Translations under genes and position numbers: made by a program
Source of the DNA: Bacteroidaceae bacterium
GTDB lineage: Bacteria > Bacteroidota > Bacteroidia > Bacteroidales > Bacteroidaceae
Direction: 5' to 3'
Length of the DNA stretch: 64,000 nucleotides
NCBI GenBank assembly: GCA_016291905.1
Contig: JAEEZS010000067.1
Location: 71,926-135,925, forward strand
The notes under the pieces: generated by a model
Told to the model about the DNA's origin: nothing
What the model saw: only the letters and a program-made list of their open reading frames with translations
The model's database searches: none
Part shown: in pieces, positions 54,753 through 62,851 of the stretch
Layout: each line of letters opens with the position of its first letter
How positions within the stretch are numbered: position 1 is the first letter of the stretch

Positions 54753-56234
54753 TTACAGAATTCCTTTGACAGTCTCCTTCATGCCTTTGGACTGAATCTG
54801 ATTGAGGAAATCTGTGACTCTGTCCGTAAGGCCTGGAATCGTGTTGAGGTCCATTCCTGATTCTTTCCAGATGATGTCAGTTGCACCCAGCACGCCCTCT
54901 GCCACCTTGCGCGTGTCGCCCGTGGCCCACAGTTCCTTAAGGAGCTGTACGATTTCAGGCGAATCGTTGGGCTGGATGGGGGCTCCGTCAGCCCGTGTGC
55001 CTCCTTTATAATAGGTGATAATAGCAGCAAGGCCTAGCACAAGTCCTTGGGGCAGCACCCCTTTGCGTTCCAGATAAATCTTCAAGCCAGGCAAATCGCG
55101 CGTCTCGAACTTCGGGAAGGAATTCAGCATGATGGACGTAACCTGATGATCGACGTAAGGATTGTCGAAGCGTTCCAGCACATCGGCGCCAAAGCGTTCC
55201 AGCTCTGCCATCGGGAGGTTGAGCGTCTGCATCAGTTCGTCGAACTGCACTTTCTTGATGTATTTTCCGACAATGGGGTCGTGAAGCGCATCGCGGACGA
55301 TGTTGATGCCCGACAGATAGGCTACGGGTGACAGAACCGTGTGCGGGCCGTTGAGGAGGGTAACCTTACGCTCGTGATAGGGGGCTTCGTTCTCTGTGAT
55401 GATGCCGTGGAGCCCTGCACGGTCGGCAGGGAACTCTTTACGCAGGGCACGGATGGAAAGGTTGGACGGTTTTTCTATTACCCAAAGGTGGAAAGCCTCA
55501 GCCTGTACCATCAGGTTGTCCACATAGCCGGCACGTTTCTGCAACTTGTTGATGTCCTTTCGGGGGAAGCCTGGCACAATGCGGTCCACCAGCGTAGTGC
55601 ATACATAGTTGTAGCGCGTGAACCAGTTCTTGAACCGCTCATAGTCCCTTCCAAGGTCATCCTTCCAAAGCTCAATGTACTGCATGATGCATGTCTTCAG
55701 GTGATGTCCATTGAGGAAAATCAGCTCGCAAGGCATGATGATGAGTCCCTTTTTGGCATCTCCGTTGAAGGCCTTGAATCGGCGATAGAGCAACTGTGTG
55801 AGCTTGCCAGGATAGCTGGAGGCTGGGGCGTCGCTCAGTTTGCAGGTGGGGTCAAAGTGGATGCCCGCTTCGGTGGTGTTTGAGATGACAAACCGTATCT
55901 CGGGCTGTTCGGCAAGCGCCATAAAGGCAGCATTCTGGCTGTAGGGATTCAACGCCCGGCTGATGACGTCGATACGGTCTAGCGTATCGACAGGCTTCCC
56001 TTCCAGACGCCCCTGCAGATTGACATGATAGAGGCAGTCCTGCCCGTTGAGCCAGTCAACCATACCTTTTTCAATGGGCTGAACAACGACAACCGATGCG
56101 TTGAAGTTGGTTTTCATGTTCATGTTCCACACAATCCAGTCGGCAAATGCGCGAAGGAAGTTACCCTCCCCGAACTGGATGATTTTCTCAGGTGCGATGC
56201 TCTTTGGAGCAGTCTGCTTATTCAACGGTTTCAT
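54753..56234 (-). CDS. uxaB: Tagaturonate reductase (altronate oxidoreductase)
   Basis: NADH-dependent reduction of D-tagaturonate to D-altronate, the step before uxaA. 493 residues, as in E. coli UxaB. The N-terminal Rossmann part shows IIQFGEGNFLRAFADWIVW (glycine-rich), and the mannitol-dehydrogenase-like C-terminal domain contains the KVTLLNGPHTVLSPVAYLSG block with the Lys-x-x-x-Asn-x-x-His catalytic pattern. A -7 promoter box lies at 56291-56284. With uxaA it breaks down hexuronates released from pectin or, via other steps, from glucuronoxylan. Confidence 0.95.
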   Translation of the reverse strand: MKPLNKQTAPKSIAPEKIIQFGEGNFLRAFADWIVWNMNMKTNFNASVVVVQPIEKGMVDWLNGQDCLYHVNLQGRLEGKPVDTLDRIDVISRALNPYSQNAAFMALAEQPEIRFVISNTTEAGIHFDPTCKLSDAPASSYPGKLTQLLYRRFKAFNGDAKKGLIIMPCELIFLNGHHLKTCIMQYIELWKDDLGRDYERFKNWFTRYNYVCTTLVDRIVPGFPRKDINKLQKRAGYVDNLMVQAEAFHLWVIEKPSNLSIRALRKEFPADRAGLHGIITENEAPYHERKVTLLNGPHTVLSPVAYLSGINIVRDALHDPIVGKYIKKVQFDELMQTLNLPMAELERFGADVLERFDNPYVDHQVTSIMLNSFPKFETRDLPGLKIYLERKGVLPQGLVLGLAAIITYYKGGTRADGAPIQPNDSPEIVQLLKELWATGDTRKVAEGVLGATDIIWKESGMDLNTIPGLTDRVTDFLNQIQSKGMKETVKGIL

Positions 56235-56283
56235 AGGCCTTAACTCTTTTATCCAAAAACAAGTTACTGATTCTTTTGCGCCG

Positions 56284-56291
56284 CAAAGGTA
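56284..56291 (-). promoter_or_regulatory. -7 promoter box of uxaB-uxaA
   Basis: TACCTTTG on the minus strand (perfect -7), 50 bases before the uxaB ATG. No TTTG at 19-21 bases, so activation may be needed. Confidence 0.6.
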
Positions 56292-56400
56292 CGGATTTTA
56301 TTTCAAATCCCCACACGTACGCGCGAAAAAAAGGTACAGAGCTATTCGGATAATCCGCACATTTCGCCGTCCCCCCTCCCTATAACATCAGCTGTTGTTC

Positions 56401-56463
56401 CGCCAGAAGCTTATTCTATTTTGCCAGAAGCTAATTCTGTGTCGCCAGATGCTTGGGCTGAGC
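56401..56463. repeat. Three-unit 21-base degenerate tandem repeat
   Basis: Units at 56401, 56422 and 56443, exactly 21 bases apart: the first two read YGCCAGAAGCTWATTCTRTKT and the third opens CGCCAGATGCTTGGGC. The following bases (ACAGCCCAATGGGCTACGC) keep a loose echo. It lies in the 701-base gap between uxaB and a small beta-barrel gene. Confidence 0.75.
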
Positions 56464-56509
56464 GCACAGCCCAATGGGCTACGCTCGTAGCGTTAGGATT
56501 TCACCCCAT

Positions 56510-56776
56510 CACCTACCTTCTCTCTTGTAAGGTGTTGAAAATAAAAGCGTAAATGCAGGTAGGTGTTTGCCTAACACCTACCTAACACCTACCATATCGA
56601 AACACACACCCTCATCTTTGTTTTTTTAGAAAATCCAAAAGCCCTCTATTACAATCCTTTTCCACCCTTCCAGACATTTAGGTAGGAGATAGGTAAGTGT
56701 TTGGTAGGTGTCTCACAAACACCTATCTGGCTTAACGACTTGTATAATAGCTTGTTTTGAAGGAGTAGGTAGGTGT
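56510..56776. repeat. Cluster of 11-base TAGGTAGGTGT units in both orientations
   Basis: Minus-orientation copies: two 11-base units CCTAACACCTA at 56570-56591. Plus orientation: AGGTAGGTGTT at 56557-56567, forming a hairpin with 56573-56583 over the loop TGCCT; three consecutive 11-base units at 56679, 56690 and 56701 (TAGGTAGGAGA, TAGGTAAGTGT, TTGGTAGGTGT), facing AACACCTATCT at 56718-56728; a further TAGGTAGGTGT at 56766-56776. Partial copies lie near 56510 and 56528. About 85 bases of AT-rich sequence separate the two main clusters. No gene is credible across the gap. Confidence 0.8.
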
Positions 56777-56870
56777 TGGCATTTTTCGAAAAACATCTTC
56801 CCCAAATAGCCCATGTAAATAGAATCGCATCAAATGTTGGGAAACTTCATTGTAGATATTTGGAAAATAA

Positions 56871-56902
56871 TTTGGATTTTTGTTGGAAGTGTAGTATCTT
56901 TG
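56871..56902 (+). promoter_or_regulatory. Promoter for the small beta-barrel gene
   Basis: TTTG at 56871-56874, 20 bases, TATCTTTG at 56895-56902 (perfect). The gene starts at 56936. Confidence 0.85.
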
Positions 56903-56935
56903 TCGTCGTATTAATTCTTTAAACCGTTTAAGCAA

Positions 56936-57391
56936 ATGAAAAAACTGATGATGATTGCCGTGCTGATGGTGTCTGCACTGGCTGTTAACGCTCAGGACTA
57001 CAACTGGGCAGTAGGTGTACGTGGTGGCTGGGAGAATGCCGGTATCACGTTAAAGAAGGGTATGGGCGGCACGGCTCTGGACTTCACGGGAAGCTGGGAT
57101 TTCCGCTCGGAATATACCCGTCTGAGAGTGCAGGGCCTCTATGAATGGCAGCAGAACCTCAGCGGCGGCCTTGACTGGTACTATGGTATTGGTGCTCACC
57201 TCGGCCTCTGGGGCGATGAACACAACAATGGTTCTTTCTGGGCTGGTGTTGATGCTGTTCTGGGTCTTGAGTTCAAATTCCCCGAATTGCCTATCGCCCT
57301 TTCGCTGGACTATCGTCCTGGTGTGAATGTCCTGCCGAACGTAGGTGTTGGCTATGGTGATGTAGGCTTCGGTCTGAAGTTCTGCTTCTAA
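56936..57391 (+). CDS. Small outer-membrane beta-barrel protein
   Basis: 151 residues. Signal peptide KKLMMIAVLMVSALAVNAQ. The mature part alternates polar and apolar residues in short strands (YNWAVGVRGGWENAGITL, LDWYYGIGAHLGLWG, LSLDYRPGVNV) and ends GDVGFGLKFCF with a terminal aromatic, as in 8-strand barrels of the OmpW/OmpX type. Function unknown. It has its own perfect promoter and follows the 11-base repeat cluster, so is a candidate for regulation from there. Confidence 0.85.
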   Translation: MKKLMMIAVLMVSALAVNAQDYNWAVGVRGGWENAGITLKKGMGGTALDFTGSWDFRSEYTRLRVQGLYEWQQNLSGGLDWYYGIGAHLGLWGDEHNNGSFWAGVDAVLGLEFKFPELPIALSLDYRPGVNVLPNVGVGYGDVGFGLKFCF

Positions 57392-57393
57392 AA

Positions 57394-57502
57394 ACGATAG
57401 CGAAGACAAAGAACGATAGCGATGGCGATAGCGAAAGCGACCATTGCTATCGTTCTTTGATTTCATTTATCGCCACCGCCATCGCTATCGCTATAGCCAT
57501 CG
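57394..57502. repeat. GATAGC/GATGGC hexanucleotide repeats in inverted blocks
   Basis: Between the barrel stop and the GNAT start, CGATAGCGATGGCGATAGCG-type hexamers (about 57394-57440) face an inverted block CCGCCATCGCTATCGCTATA (about 57476-57495), with the hairpin at 57407-57459 between. The gap is almost entirely repeats, including the bases just before the GNAT ATG. Confidence 0.7.
57407..57459. terminator. 14-pair hairpin, probable terminator
   Basis: CAAAGAACGATAGC (57407-57420) pairs perfectly with GCTATCGTTCTTTG (57446-57459) across a 25-base loop, 16 bases after the barrel stop. Confidence 0.65.
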
Positions 57503-57508
57503 TTCACT

Positions 57509-58027
57509 ATGGAACTATCAATTCGTCCTGCCACAACAGCTGACATAGCACTTATAGGCCAGCTGGCTGACGTGTGCTTCCGCCATACCTACCGCGATAT
57601 ACTCAGCGCGGAGCAGTTGGAGTACATGATGGACTGGATGTACTCGGCAGAGAACCTGCGCAAGCAGATGACGGAGGAGGGGCATGTCTATTTCCTTGCG
57701 GAGGCAGACGGCAAAGCTGTGGGCTATGTGTCCGTGCAGCTGGAGGGGAAGGCTGAGGACGGACTGCCGCTGTGGCATTTGCAGAAGATTTATGTCCTAC
57801 CTGACTTACAGGCTGGCGGAGTAGGGAAGCGTCTATTCCATCATGCGCTATCCTATGTGCGCCGGCAGACGGGAGCACCCTGTCGTGTGGAGCTGAATGT
57901 TAACCGAAACAATAAAGCTGTGGGCTTCTATGAGCATCTGGGGATGCGCCGGATGCGCCAAGGGGACTTTCCTATTGGAAATGGCTATTACATGAATGAC
58001 TATATCATGGGGATAGAGATAGAATAG
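57509..58027 (+). CDS. GNAT-family N-acetyltransferase
   Basis: 172 residues. Transfers an acetyl group from acetyl-CoA to an unknown amine. The fold landmarks are IRPATTADIALIGQLADVCF (start), the central VGYVSVQLEGKAEDGLPLWHL strand, LQKIYVLPDLQAGGVGKRLF (about 92-111), whose QAGGVGKRL is the CoA-binding Q/R-x-x-G-x-G/A pattern, and VELNVNRNNKAVGFYEHLGM. It resembles RimI/YhfO-type single-domain enzymes. Preceded by hexanucleotide repeats and followed by a terminator shared with the convergent lipoprotein gene. Confidence 0.9.
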   Translation: MELSIRPATTADIALIGQLADVCFRHTYRDILSAEQLEYMMDWMYSAENLRKQMTEEGHVYFLAEADGKAVGYVSVQLEGKAEDGLPLWHLQKIYVLPDLQAGGVGKRLFHHALSYVRRQTGAPCRVELNVNRNNKAVGFYEHLGMRRMRQGDFPIGNGYYMNDYIMGIEIE

Positions 58028-58053
58028 CAGAAAAGCAGGAAATATAATAAGCA

Positions 58054-58084
58054 ACTGGGCGGTACTTTCAAAGTACCGCCCAGT
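58054..58084. terminator. Bidirectional terminator palindrome
   Basis: ACTGGGCGGTACTTT (58054-58068), one C, AAAGTACCGCCCAGT (58070-58084): a perfect 15-base-arm stem between convergent genes. It shares the TTTCAAA centre and GGCGG flanks with 21210-21232. Confidence 0.85.
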
Positions 58085-58108
58085 CGTTTGATTAGCTTCT
58101 TGTTCAGC

Positions 58109-58555
58109 TTATTCGTGACGCGGAGGACGCGGGCCGCCCTTCAGCTTGCCAAGGCGGGCTGTGACGGTAGTCTCCGTCTCGCTATAGATGAGGCCAAGAC
58201 CCAGCACGCGATAGCTCTCTGATTTGGCCTGCGGATACATGACGAAGTCCCAGCCGGGGTTCTTCTCCAGCATGTCGTAGATGGCATGGCTGGCGCCTTC
58301 GGGTAGCAGCTCAGGGGTAAGGCCCATAATGGGAGCGGTAACGGTGGCATATTCGCCCTTGAACAGACGCTTCCAGTCTATACCAAACACACGGATGACA
58401 GTAGCTGTGCCAGTAACAGGCTCCGAAAGAATCATGTCGTCGGCATTAAGCTCAATACGCACGTTCGGCTCACGCATGGAGCGGGAGAGGGTAGTGCAAC
58501 TTGTGAAGGCCAACATGGCAACAGCCAAAATCAACAAAAAATGATACTTCTTCAT
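58109..58555 (-). CDS. Hypothetical lipoprotein
   Basis: 148 residues from the ATG at 58555; the frame opens earlier, but the signal peptide KKYHFLLILAVAMLAFTSC (lipobox Cys) sets the start. The mature part is mostly strand-like and ends with the basic PRPPRHE. No family recognised. It lies 59 bases downstream of the glucokinase gene on the same strand and may share its transcript. Confidence 0.8.
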   Translation of the reverse strand: MKKYHFLLILAVAMLAFTSCTTLSRSMREPNVRIELNADDMILSEPVTGTATVIRVFGIDWKRLFKGEYATVTAPIMGLTPELLPEGASHAIYDMLEKNPGWDFVMYPQAKSESYRVLGLGLIYSETETTVTARLGKLKGGPRPPRHE

Positions 58556-58614
58556 TCTTTCTTTAATAATTTTAAAAAGGTAGTAATAAAATTGAAAACA
58601 GTTTTCAAACGTAA

Positions 58615-59571
58615 TCAGGCTTCCCATCCGAGGGCGGATGCGCCGAGGACGGCTGCATCGGAGTCCTTGAGCTCGCTGACGAGCACCTTGACTTTGCCCT
58701 TCCAGATGCGGAGGACGGTGTTGTCGAGGGCTTCGCGGACGGGCTTCATGATATATTCACCGGACTTGGTAAGACCGCCGAAGAGGATGATGGCCTCGGG
58801 GGCGGAGAAGGCGACGAAGTCTGCAAGAGCCTCGCCAAGCAGTTTGCCGGTGAACTCGAAGATTTCGAGCGCAATCTTATCGCCCTTGACAGCGGCATCA
58901 TAGACATCCTTCGACTCGATGGGACGGTCGGTAATGGCGCGCAGGAGGCTGGGCTCCTTGCTCTGCTCAAGACGTTCCTTAGCCGTGCGTGCTACACCCG
59001 TAGCTGAGCAGTAGGCTTCGAGGCAACCCTTGCGTCCGCAGCCGCAGAGACGTCCGTTACGTTCAACGATGACATGGCCAAGTTCGCCAGCAAAACCATC
59101 GTGGCCATAGACGAGCTGTCCGTTGATGACGATGCCCGAGCCGACGCCCGTGCCGAGGGTGATTTCGATGAAGTTCTTCATGCCGCGGGCAGCACCGTAG
59201 GTCATTTCGCCGATAGCGGCAGCATTAGCGTCGTTGGTAACGGCAACGGGGATGCCGAGACGCTCGCTGAAAGCTCTGGCCAGGGGGAGGACGTCCTTCC
59301 ACGGAAGGTTGGGGGCAAACTCGATGGTGCCCTTATAGTAATTGCCATTGGGGGCGCCGATGCCGAAGCCGCGAATCTTGTCGATGCCGCCTACCTCGAG
59401 GATGAGGGGGAAGAGCGCCGTACAGATGGCGTTCACATAGTCTTCAAAAATGGTGTACTGCTGAGTTTTGACCGAGCCGGTCTTCAGGATGTGGCCATCA
59501 GAATCTACAATGCCGAAAACGCTGTTCGTACCACCGATGTCCATTCCTACTACATAAGGCTTTTCGTTCAT
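58615..59571 (-). CDS. ROK-family glucokinase
   Basis: 318 residues, cytoplasmic. Phosphorylates glucose (or a related sugar or N-acetyl-sugar) with ATP. The N-terminal phosphate motif is GMDIGGTNSVFGIVD; the second ATP block is LGTGVGSGIVING; the ROK signature includes GHDGFAGELGHVIVERN and the zinc-binding CGCGRKGCLEAYCS (His and three Cys). NDANAAAIGEM holds the catalytic Asp. Most Bacteroidetes ROK proteins with these motifs and no N-terminal helix-turn-helix are kinases, not repressors. A -7 box TATCTTTG lies on the minus strand at 59628-59621. Confidence 0.92.
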   Translation of the reverse strand: MNEKPYVVGMDIGGTNSVFGIVDSDGHILKTGSVKTQQYTIFEDYVNAICTALFPLILEVGGIDKIRGFGIGAPNGNYYKGTIEFAPNLPWKDVLPLARAFSERLGIPVAVTNDANAAAIGEMTYGAARGMKNFIEITLGTGVGSGIVINGQLVYGHDGFAGELGHVIVERNGRLCGCGRKGCLEAYCSATGVARTAKERLEQSKEPSLLRAITDRPIESKDVYDAAVKGDKIALEIFEFTGKLLGEALADFVAFSAPEAIILFGGLTKSGEYIMKPVREALDNTVLRIWKGKVKVLVSELKDSDAAVLGASALGWEA

Positions 59572-59620
59572 GATATTTACTTTTAAGGGGTGAATAATGA
59601 GTTTTTATTGTTTCCGAGCG

Positions 59621-59628
59621 CAAAGATA
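59621..59628 (-). promoter_or_regulatory. -7 promoter box of the glucokinase gene
   Basis: TATCTTTG on the minus strand, 50 bases before the start; no -33 TTTG at the right spacing. Confidence 0.55.
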
Positions 59629-59726
59629 GAGAAAAAATGAACATCTTTATCGCAGGAAGCGATAATTTTTTTCAACCTCTTTATTTTTCTTAACAAGGAG
59701 AAATGTTAAATAAGAAAAAAACGAAG

Positions 59727-59734
59727 TAACTTTG
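59727..59734 (+). promoter_or_regulatory. -7 promoter box of the TonB-receptor-like gene
   Basis: TAACTTTG (perfect), 48 bases before the start at 59782; -33 box not convincing. Confidence 0.55.
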
Positions 59735-59781
59735 CGCCGTTTTTCCAATCGTATGTAAAGAAAATAATAAAAGGAAGGAAA

Positions 59782-62700
59782 ATGAACGTTTTTGTTAAGC
59801 CAAATGAGCAGAGCGATGCTCGCATCAGTTCTGCCATGGCAAAAAAAGGTCGGATGAAATCCAAACAAAATCTCAGGTTGTTTTCAGTGGTTGCCCTGTT
59901 GTTGATGGGCGTGGTGTGTGTGTCGGCTCAGCCGCGATTTGAGATAAAAGTGACGGGTACCGTTATGGACAGCAAAACCTCAGAGCCGTTAGTGGCGGCT
60001 GTGGTGAAAGCTACCTCGTCGAATGGCGAAGAGGGATCGTTTGCCATTACGAGTGAGAAAGGTACGTTTGAACTTACGGTTAACCGTCCTGGCAAATACA
60101 CATTGGAGTTCTCTTATTTGGGCTATAAGACGTTTTCAAAAGACTACAACTTCCGTCCTGGCCAGGCGAACAACATTGGCCGGATCAAGATGGAGGAAGA
60201 TGCCGTGGCGTTGAAGGAGGCGCAGGTCATTGGTAAGAATATGCGTGTGAAGCAGACTGCCGACACCACTATCATCAATGCCGATGGCTATAAGGTGATG
60301 GAGGGAGCCTCGGCTGAGGACCTCATTGCCAAGATGCCGGGTATGCGCATTACCGAGAGTGGTGTGGAAGCCCAGGGCGAAACCGTCGAAAAGGTGCTTG
60401 TGGATGGCAAGGAATTCTTTGAGAATGACCCGAAGCTGGCGCTGAAGACCCTCCCCGCCGAGGTGGTGCAGAGCGTGGCTGTGTTTGACAAGAAATCCGA
60501 TCAGGCCGAGTTCACAGGCTTCGACGACGGCGAGCGATTCAAGGCGCTTGACGTCCGCACCCGTTCCTATAAGCGTAATGGTGTGTTTGGAAAGATTACC
60601 GCTCAGGGTGGTGCCGACGTGCCAACGAAATACACCCCCGAGGAGAGCCTGACGCCCCGTTATAACTTCAACTTCAATCTGAACATTTTCAACGGCGACC
60701 GCCGCGTGACGCTGATGGGACTCTCAAACAACGTCAACCAGCGTAATTTCTCGTTCGATGACCTGATGGGCGCCGGAATGATGGGCGGCATGGGCGGACG
60801 TATGCGTGGCGCACAAAACGGCGTAGCCAAGTCCAACGGTCTGGGCGTCAACTACAACGATGCACTTTTTGATGACAGGCTGGAGATCCAGGGCAGCTAT
60901 TTCTTCAACTCTACCGATACCCATCAGGAGGATTCTACCTTTAGCGACTACCTGACTATCGACCGCCGTACGGAGGCCTACTCGCGCAGCGATACGAAGA
61001 ACCTGAATCACTCGATGAACATGCTCATCCGCTTTACGCCCGGCGATAACGACCAGATAGTGTTCCGTCCCCGCTTCAGCGCCCAGCGCAACAGCTCAAC
61101 GAATTCTTCCCGCAACTACACCATCTCTCCGTTGGCTCGCGATACCGCTTCAACCTCCAACGAGACGATTTCACGAGGTGACGGCTACAACGTAGGCGGT
61201 AACCTGACGTGGCTGCACAAGCTGAATGACAAAGGGCGTGTGCTTTCGTTGGGATTCAACGGCACCCTTTCAGGTAGTGGCAGTAATTCTGATGCCATGC
61301 GCACCATCAACGCCACATACGTTGACCAAAATGCCACAAACGAAACGAACAACTACAATTATGGTGCCGACGTGACTTGGACGGAGCCCATCAACGAGAA
61401 TATGCAGTTGACGGCTTCGTTGAACATGCGCAACAACCATTCAGAAAGCGAACGCGTGACGACGTACGACCAAATGGGCGACATGGTGAATGGCAGGAGA
61501 CTTGACCCCATCGTCCGCGACTCCATCGACGCCAACCTCTCCAACACGTTCATCAGCGACTATAAGACGCAGGGCGCTAACGTCGGTTATCGCTTCCACA
61601 ACGATAAGCTGAATGTGATGGCCCGCATGGAACTGCAGCGTGCCGACCTTTCCGGCCGTCAGACCTACGATTACTATCGTGGGGCTCCCGGGAGTGACCC
61701 TTCGTACGTTATCGACTCGAAGATTTACTACAATGTTATGCCGATGGCCATGTTCGAATGGACGGTCAATAGCGGTAACAGCCTGAACATATTCTATCGC
61801 AGCAGTTCATCGGCTCCAGGCATCAACCAGTTGCAGCAAAGCGTAAACAACACCAATCCTCTGGCGCTTTCTACGGGTAATCCCGACCTCGGCCAGCAAC
61901 AGAGCCACAACATCAATGCCCGTTTCATTCATAGCAATATGGAAAAAGCTACCAACCTGCAGTTCCATCTGGGTGGCGGAATGGTGAACAACCCCATCGG
62001 TACGGTGACTACCATTGTCAACACGCGCACTACGGTGGACGCACTTCCCATCGCCTTCTACCAGCAGGGCGGCGACCAGTTCAAGGGCCTTGAGCTGGTG
62101 AGAGGTGCGCAGATTACCCGCCCGATGAACCTCAGCGACAATACCTACAACCTGTTTGCAGGACTGACCTACGGCTTGCCCTTTGACCTTATCATGAGTA
62201 ACGTAAACATTAATCTCGATGGAGGATACAATGTCTATACTGGCGTACAGGAGGTCGTGACGGCCGATGAGAACGGTAAGCTGAAGTGTGATGCACTCAA
62301 GACAAAGAGCATCAGCCGTAGCATCGCGCCGGGCTTGGAAATCACCTCGAACATCAGCCAGAATCTGGACTTCTCGCTCCACTACGACTTGGCATTCAGC
62401 GATGTGCAGAGCAACACCAATCCGCGCAACTACCTTACTCATAGCGCTAGCGGCACGTTCCAATGGGTTATCTGGAAGGGTATCACCATGGAACATAGCG
62501 CCAACTATACTTATTATACTGGTAGCGCTATGGAGGGAGAGGATATTTCAACCTTCCTCTGGAACGCATCTTTGGGCAAAAAGTTCTTGAACAATGCCCT
62601 TGAAGTGAAAATCTCCGGCTACGACATCCTCGGTACACAACGCTCCTATACCCGTAGTGTCAGCGATATGGCCATCACCACCAGCTATTATAACGTAATG

Positions 62701-62829
62701 CCTCGCTATGCCATGTTGACGATTGTCTATAATCTGCGGTCCTTCAAGGGGGTCAATACCTCCGTTTCAGAAGGTGGTGGCATGCGCGGCGGAATGATGC
62801 GTGGAGGCCCGGGAATGATGCCCTTCTAA
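59782..62829 (+). CDS. TonB-dependent-receptor-like outer-membrane barrel
   Basis: 1015 residues. The hydrophobic core LFSVVALLLMGVVCVSAQ is a signal peptide; ATG codons at 59836 and 59854 in the same frame are alternative starts. A CarboxypepD_reg-like domain spans about residues 52-140 (KVTGTVMDSKTSEPLVAAVV, then FSYLGYKTFS); a plug-like region follows (AEDLIAKMPGMRITESG); the rest is a large barrel of the OMP_b-brl_3 type. It has a Gly/Met-rich internal loop (MGAGMMGGMGGRMRG) and a Gly/Met-rich end (GGMRGGMMRGGPGMMPF). No SusD follows, so it is not a SusC pair. The sialidase gene starts 22 bases on, and the two may be coexpressed. Confidence 0.88.
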   Translation: MNVFVKPNEQSDARISSAMAKKGRMKSKQNLRLFSVVALLLMGVVCVSAQPRFEIKVTGTVMDSKTSEPLVAAVVKATSSNGEEGSFAITSEKGTFELTVNRPGKYTLEFSYLGYKTFSKDYNFRPGQANNIGRIKMEEDAVALKEAQVIGKNMRVKQTADTTIINADGYKVMEGASAEDLIAKMPGMRITESGVEAQGETVEKVLVDGKEFFENDPKLALKTLPAEVVQSVAVFDKKSDQAEFTGFDDGERFKALDVRTRSYKRNGVFGKITAQGGADVPTKYTPEESLTPRYNFNFNLNIFNGDRRVTLMGLSNNVNQRNFSFDDLMGAGMMGGMGGRMRGAQNGVAKSNGLGVNYNDALFDDRLEIQGSYFFNSTDTHQEDSTFSDYLTIDRRTEAYSRSDTKNLNHSMNMLIRFTPGDNDQIVFRPRFSAQRNSSTNSSRNYTISPLARDTASTSNETISRGDGYNVGGNLTWLHKLNDKGRVLSLGFNGTLSGSGSNSDAMRTINATYVDQNATNETNNYNYGADVTWTEPINENMQLTASLNMRNNHSESERVTTYDQMGDMVNGRRLDPIVRDSIDANLSNTFISDYKTQGANVGYRFHNDKLNVMARMELQRADLSGRQTYDYYRGAPGSDPSYVIDSKIYYNVMPMAMFEWTVNSGNSLNIFYRSSSSAPGINQLQQSVNNTNPLALSTGNPDLGQQQSHNINARFIHSNMEKATNLQFHLGGGMVNNPIGTVTTIVNTRTTVDALPIAFYQQGGDQFKGLELVRGAQITRPMNLSDNTYNLFAGLTYGLPFDLIMSNVNINLDGGYNVYTGVQEVVTADENGKLKCDALKTKSISRSIAPGLEITSNISQNLDFSLHYDLAFSDVQSNTNPRNYLTHSASGTFQWVIWKGITMEHSANYTYYTGSAMEGEDISTFLWNASLGKKFLNNALEVKISGYDILGTQRSYTRSVSDMAITTSYYNVMPRYAMLTIVYNLRSFKGVNTSVSEGGGMRGGMMRGGPGMMPF

Positions 62830-62851
62830 TATTCATTTTATAGTACTTACC

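Noticed and set aside
56732-56935. 67-residue minus-strand frame
   Set aside because: It runs through the 11-base repeats and the barrel gene's promoter and has no recognisable feature.
57394-57502. Possible CRISPR or minisatellite array with spacers
   Set aside because: The repeats are hexamers in low-complexity blocks with no unique spacers.
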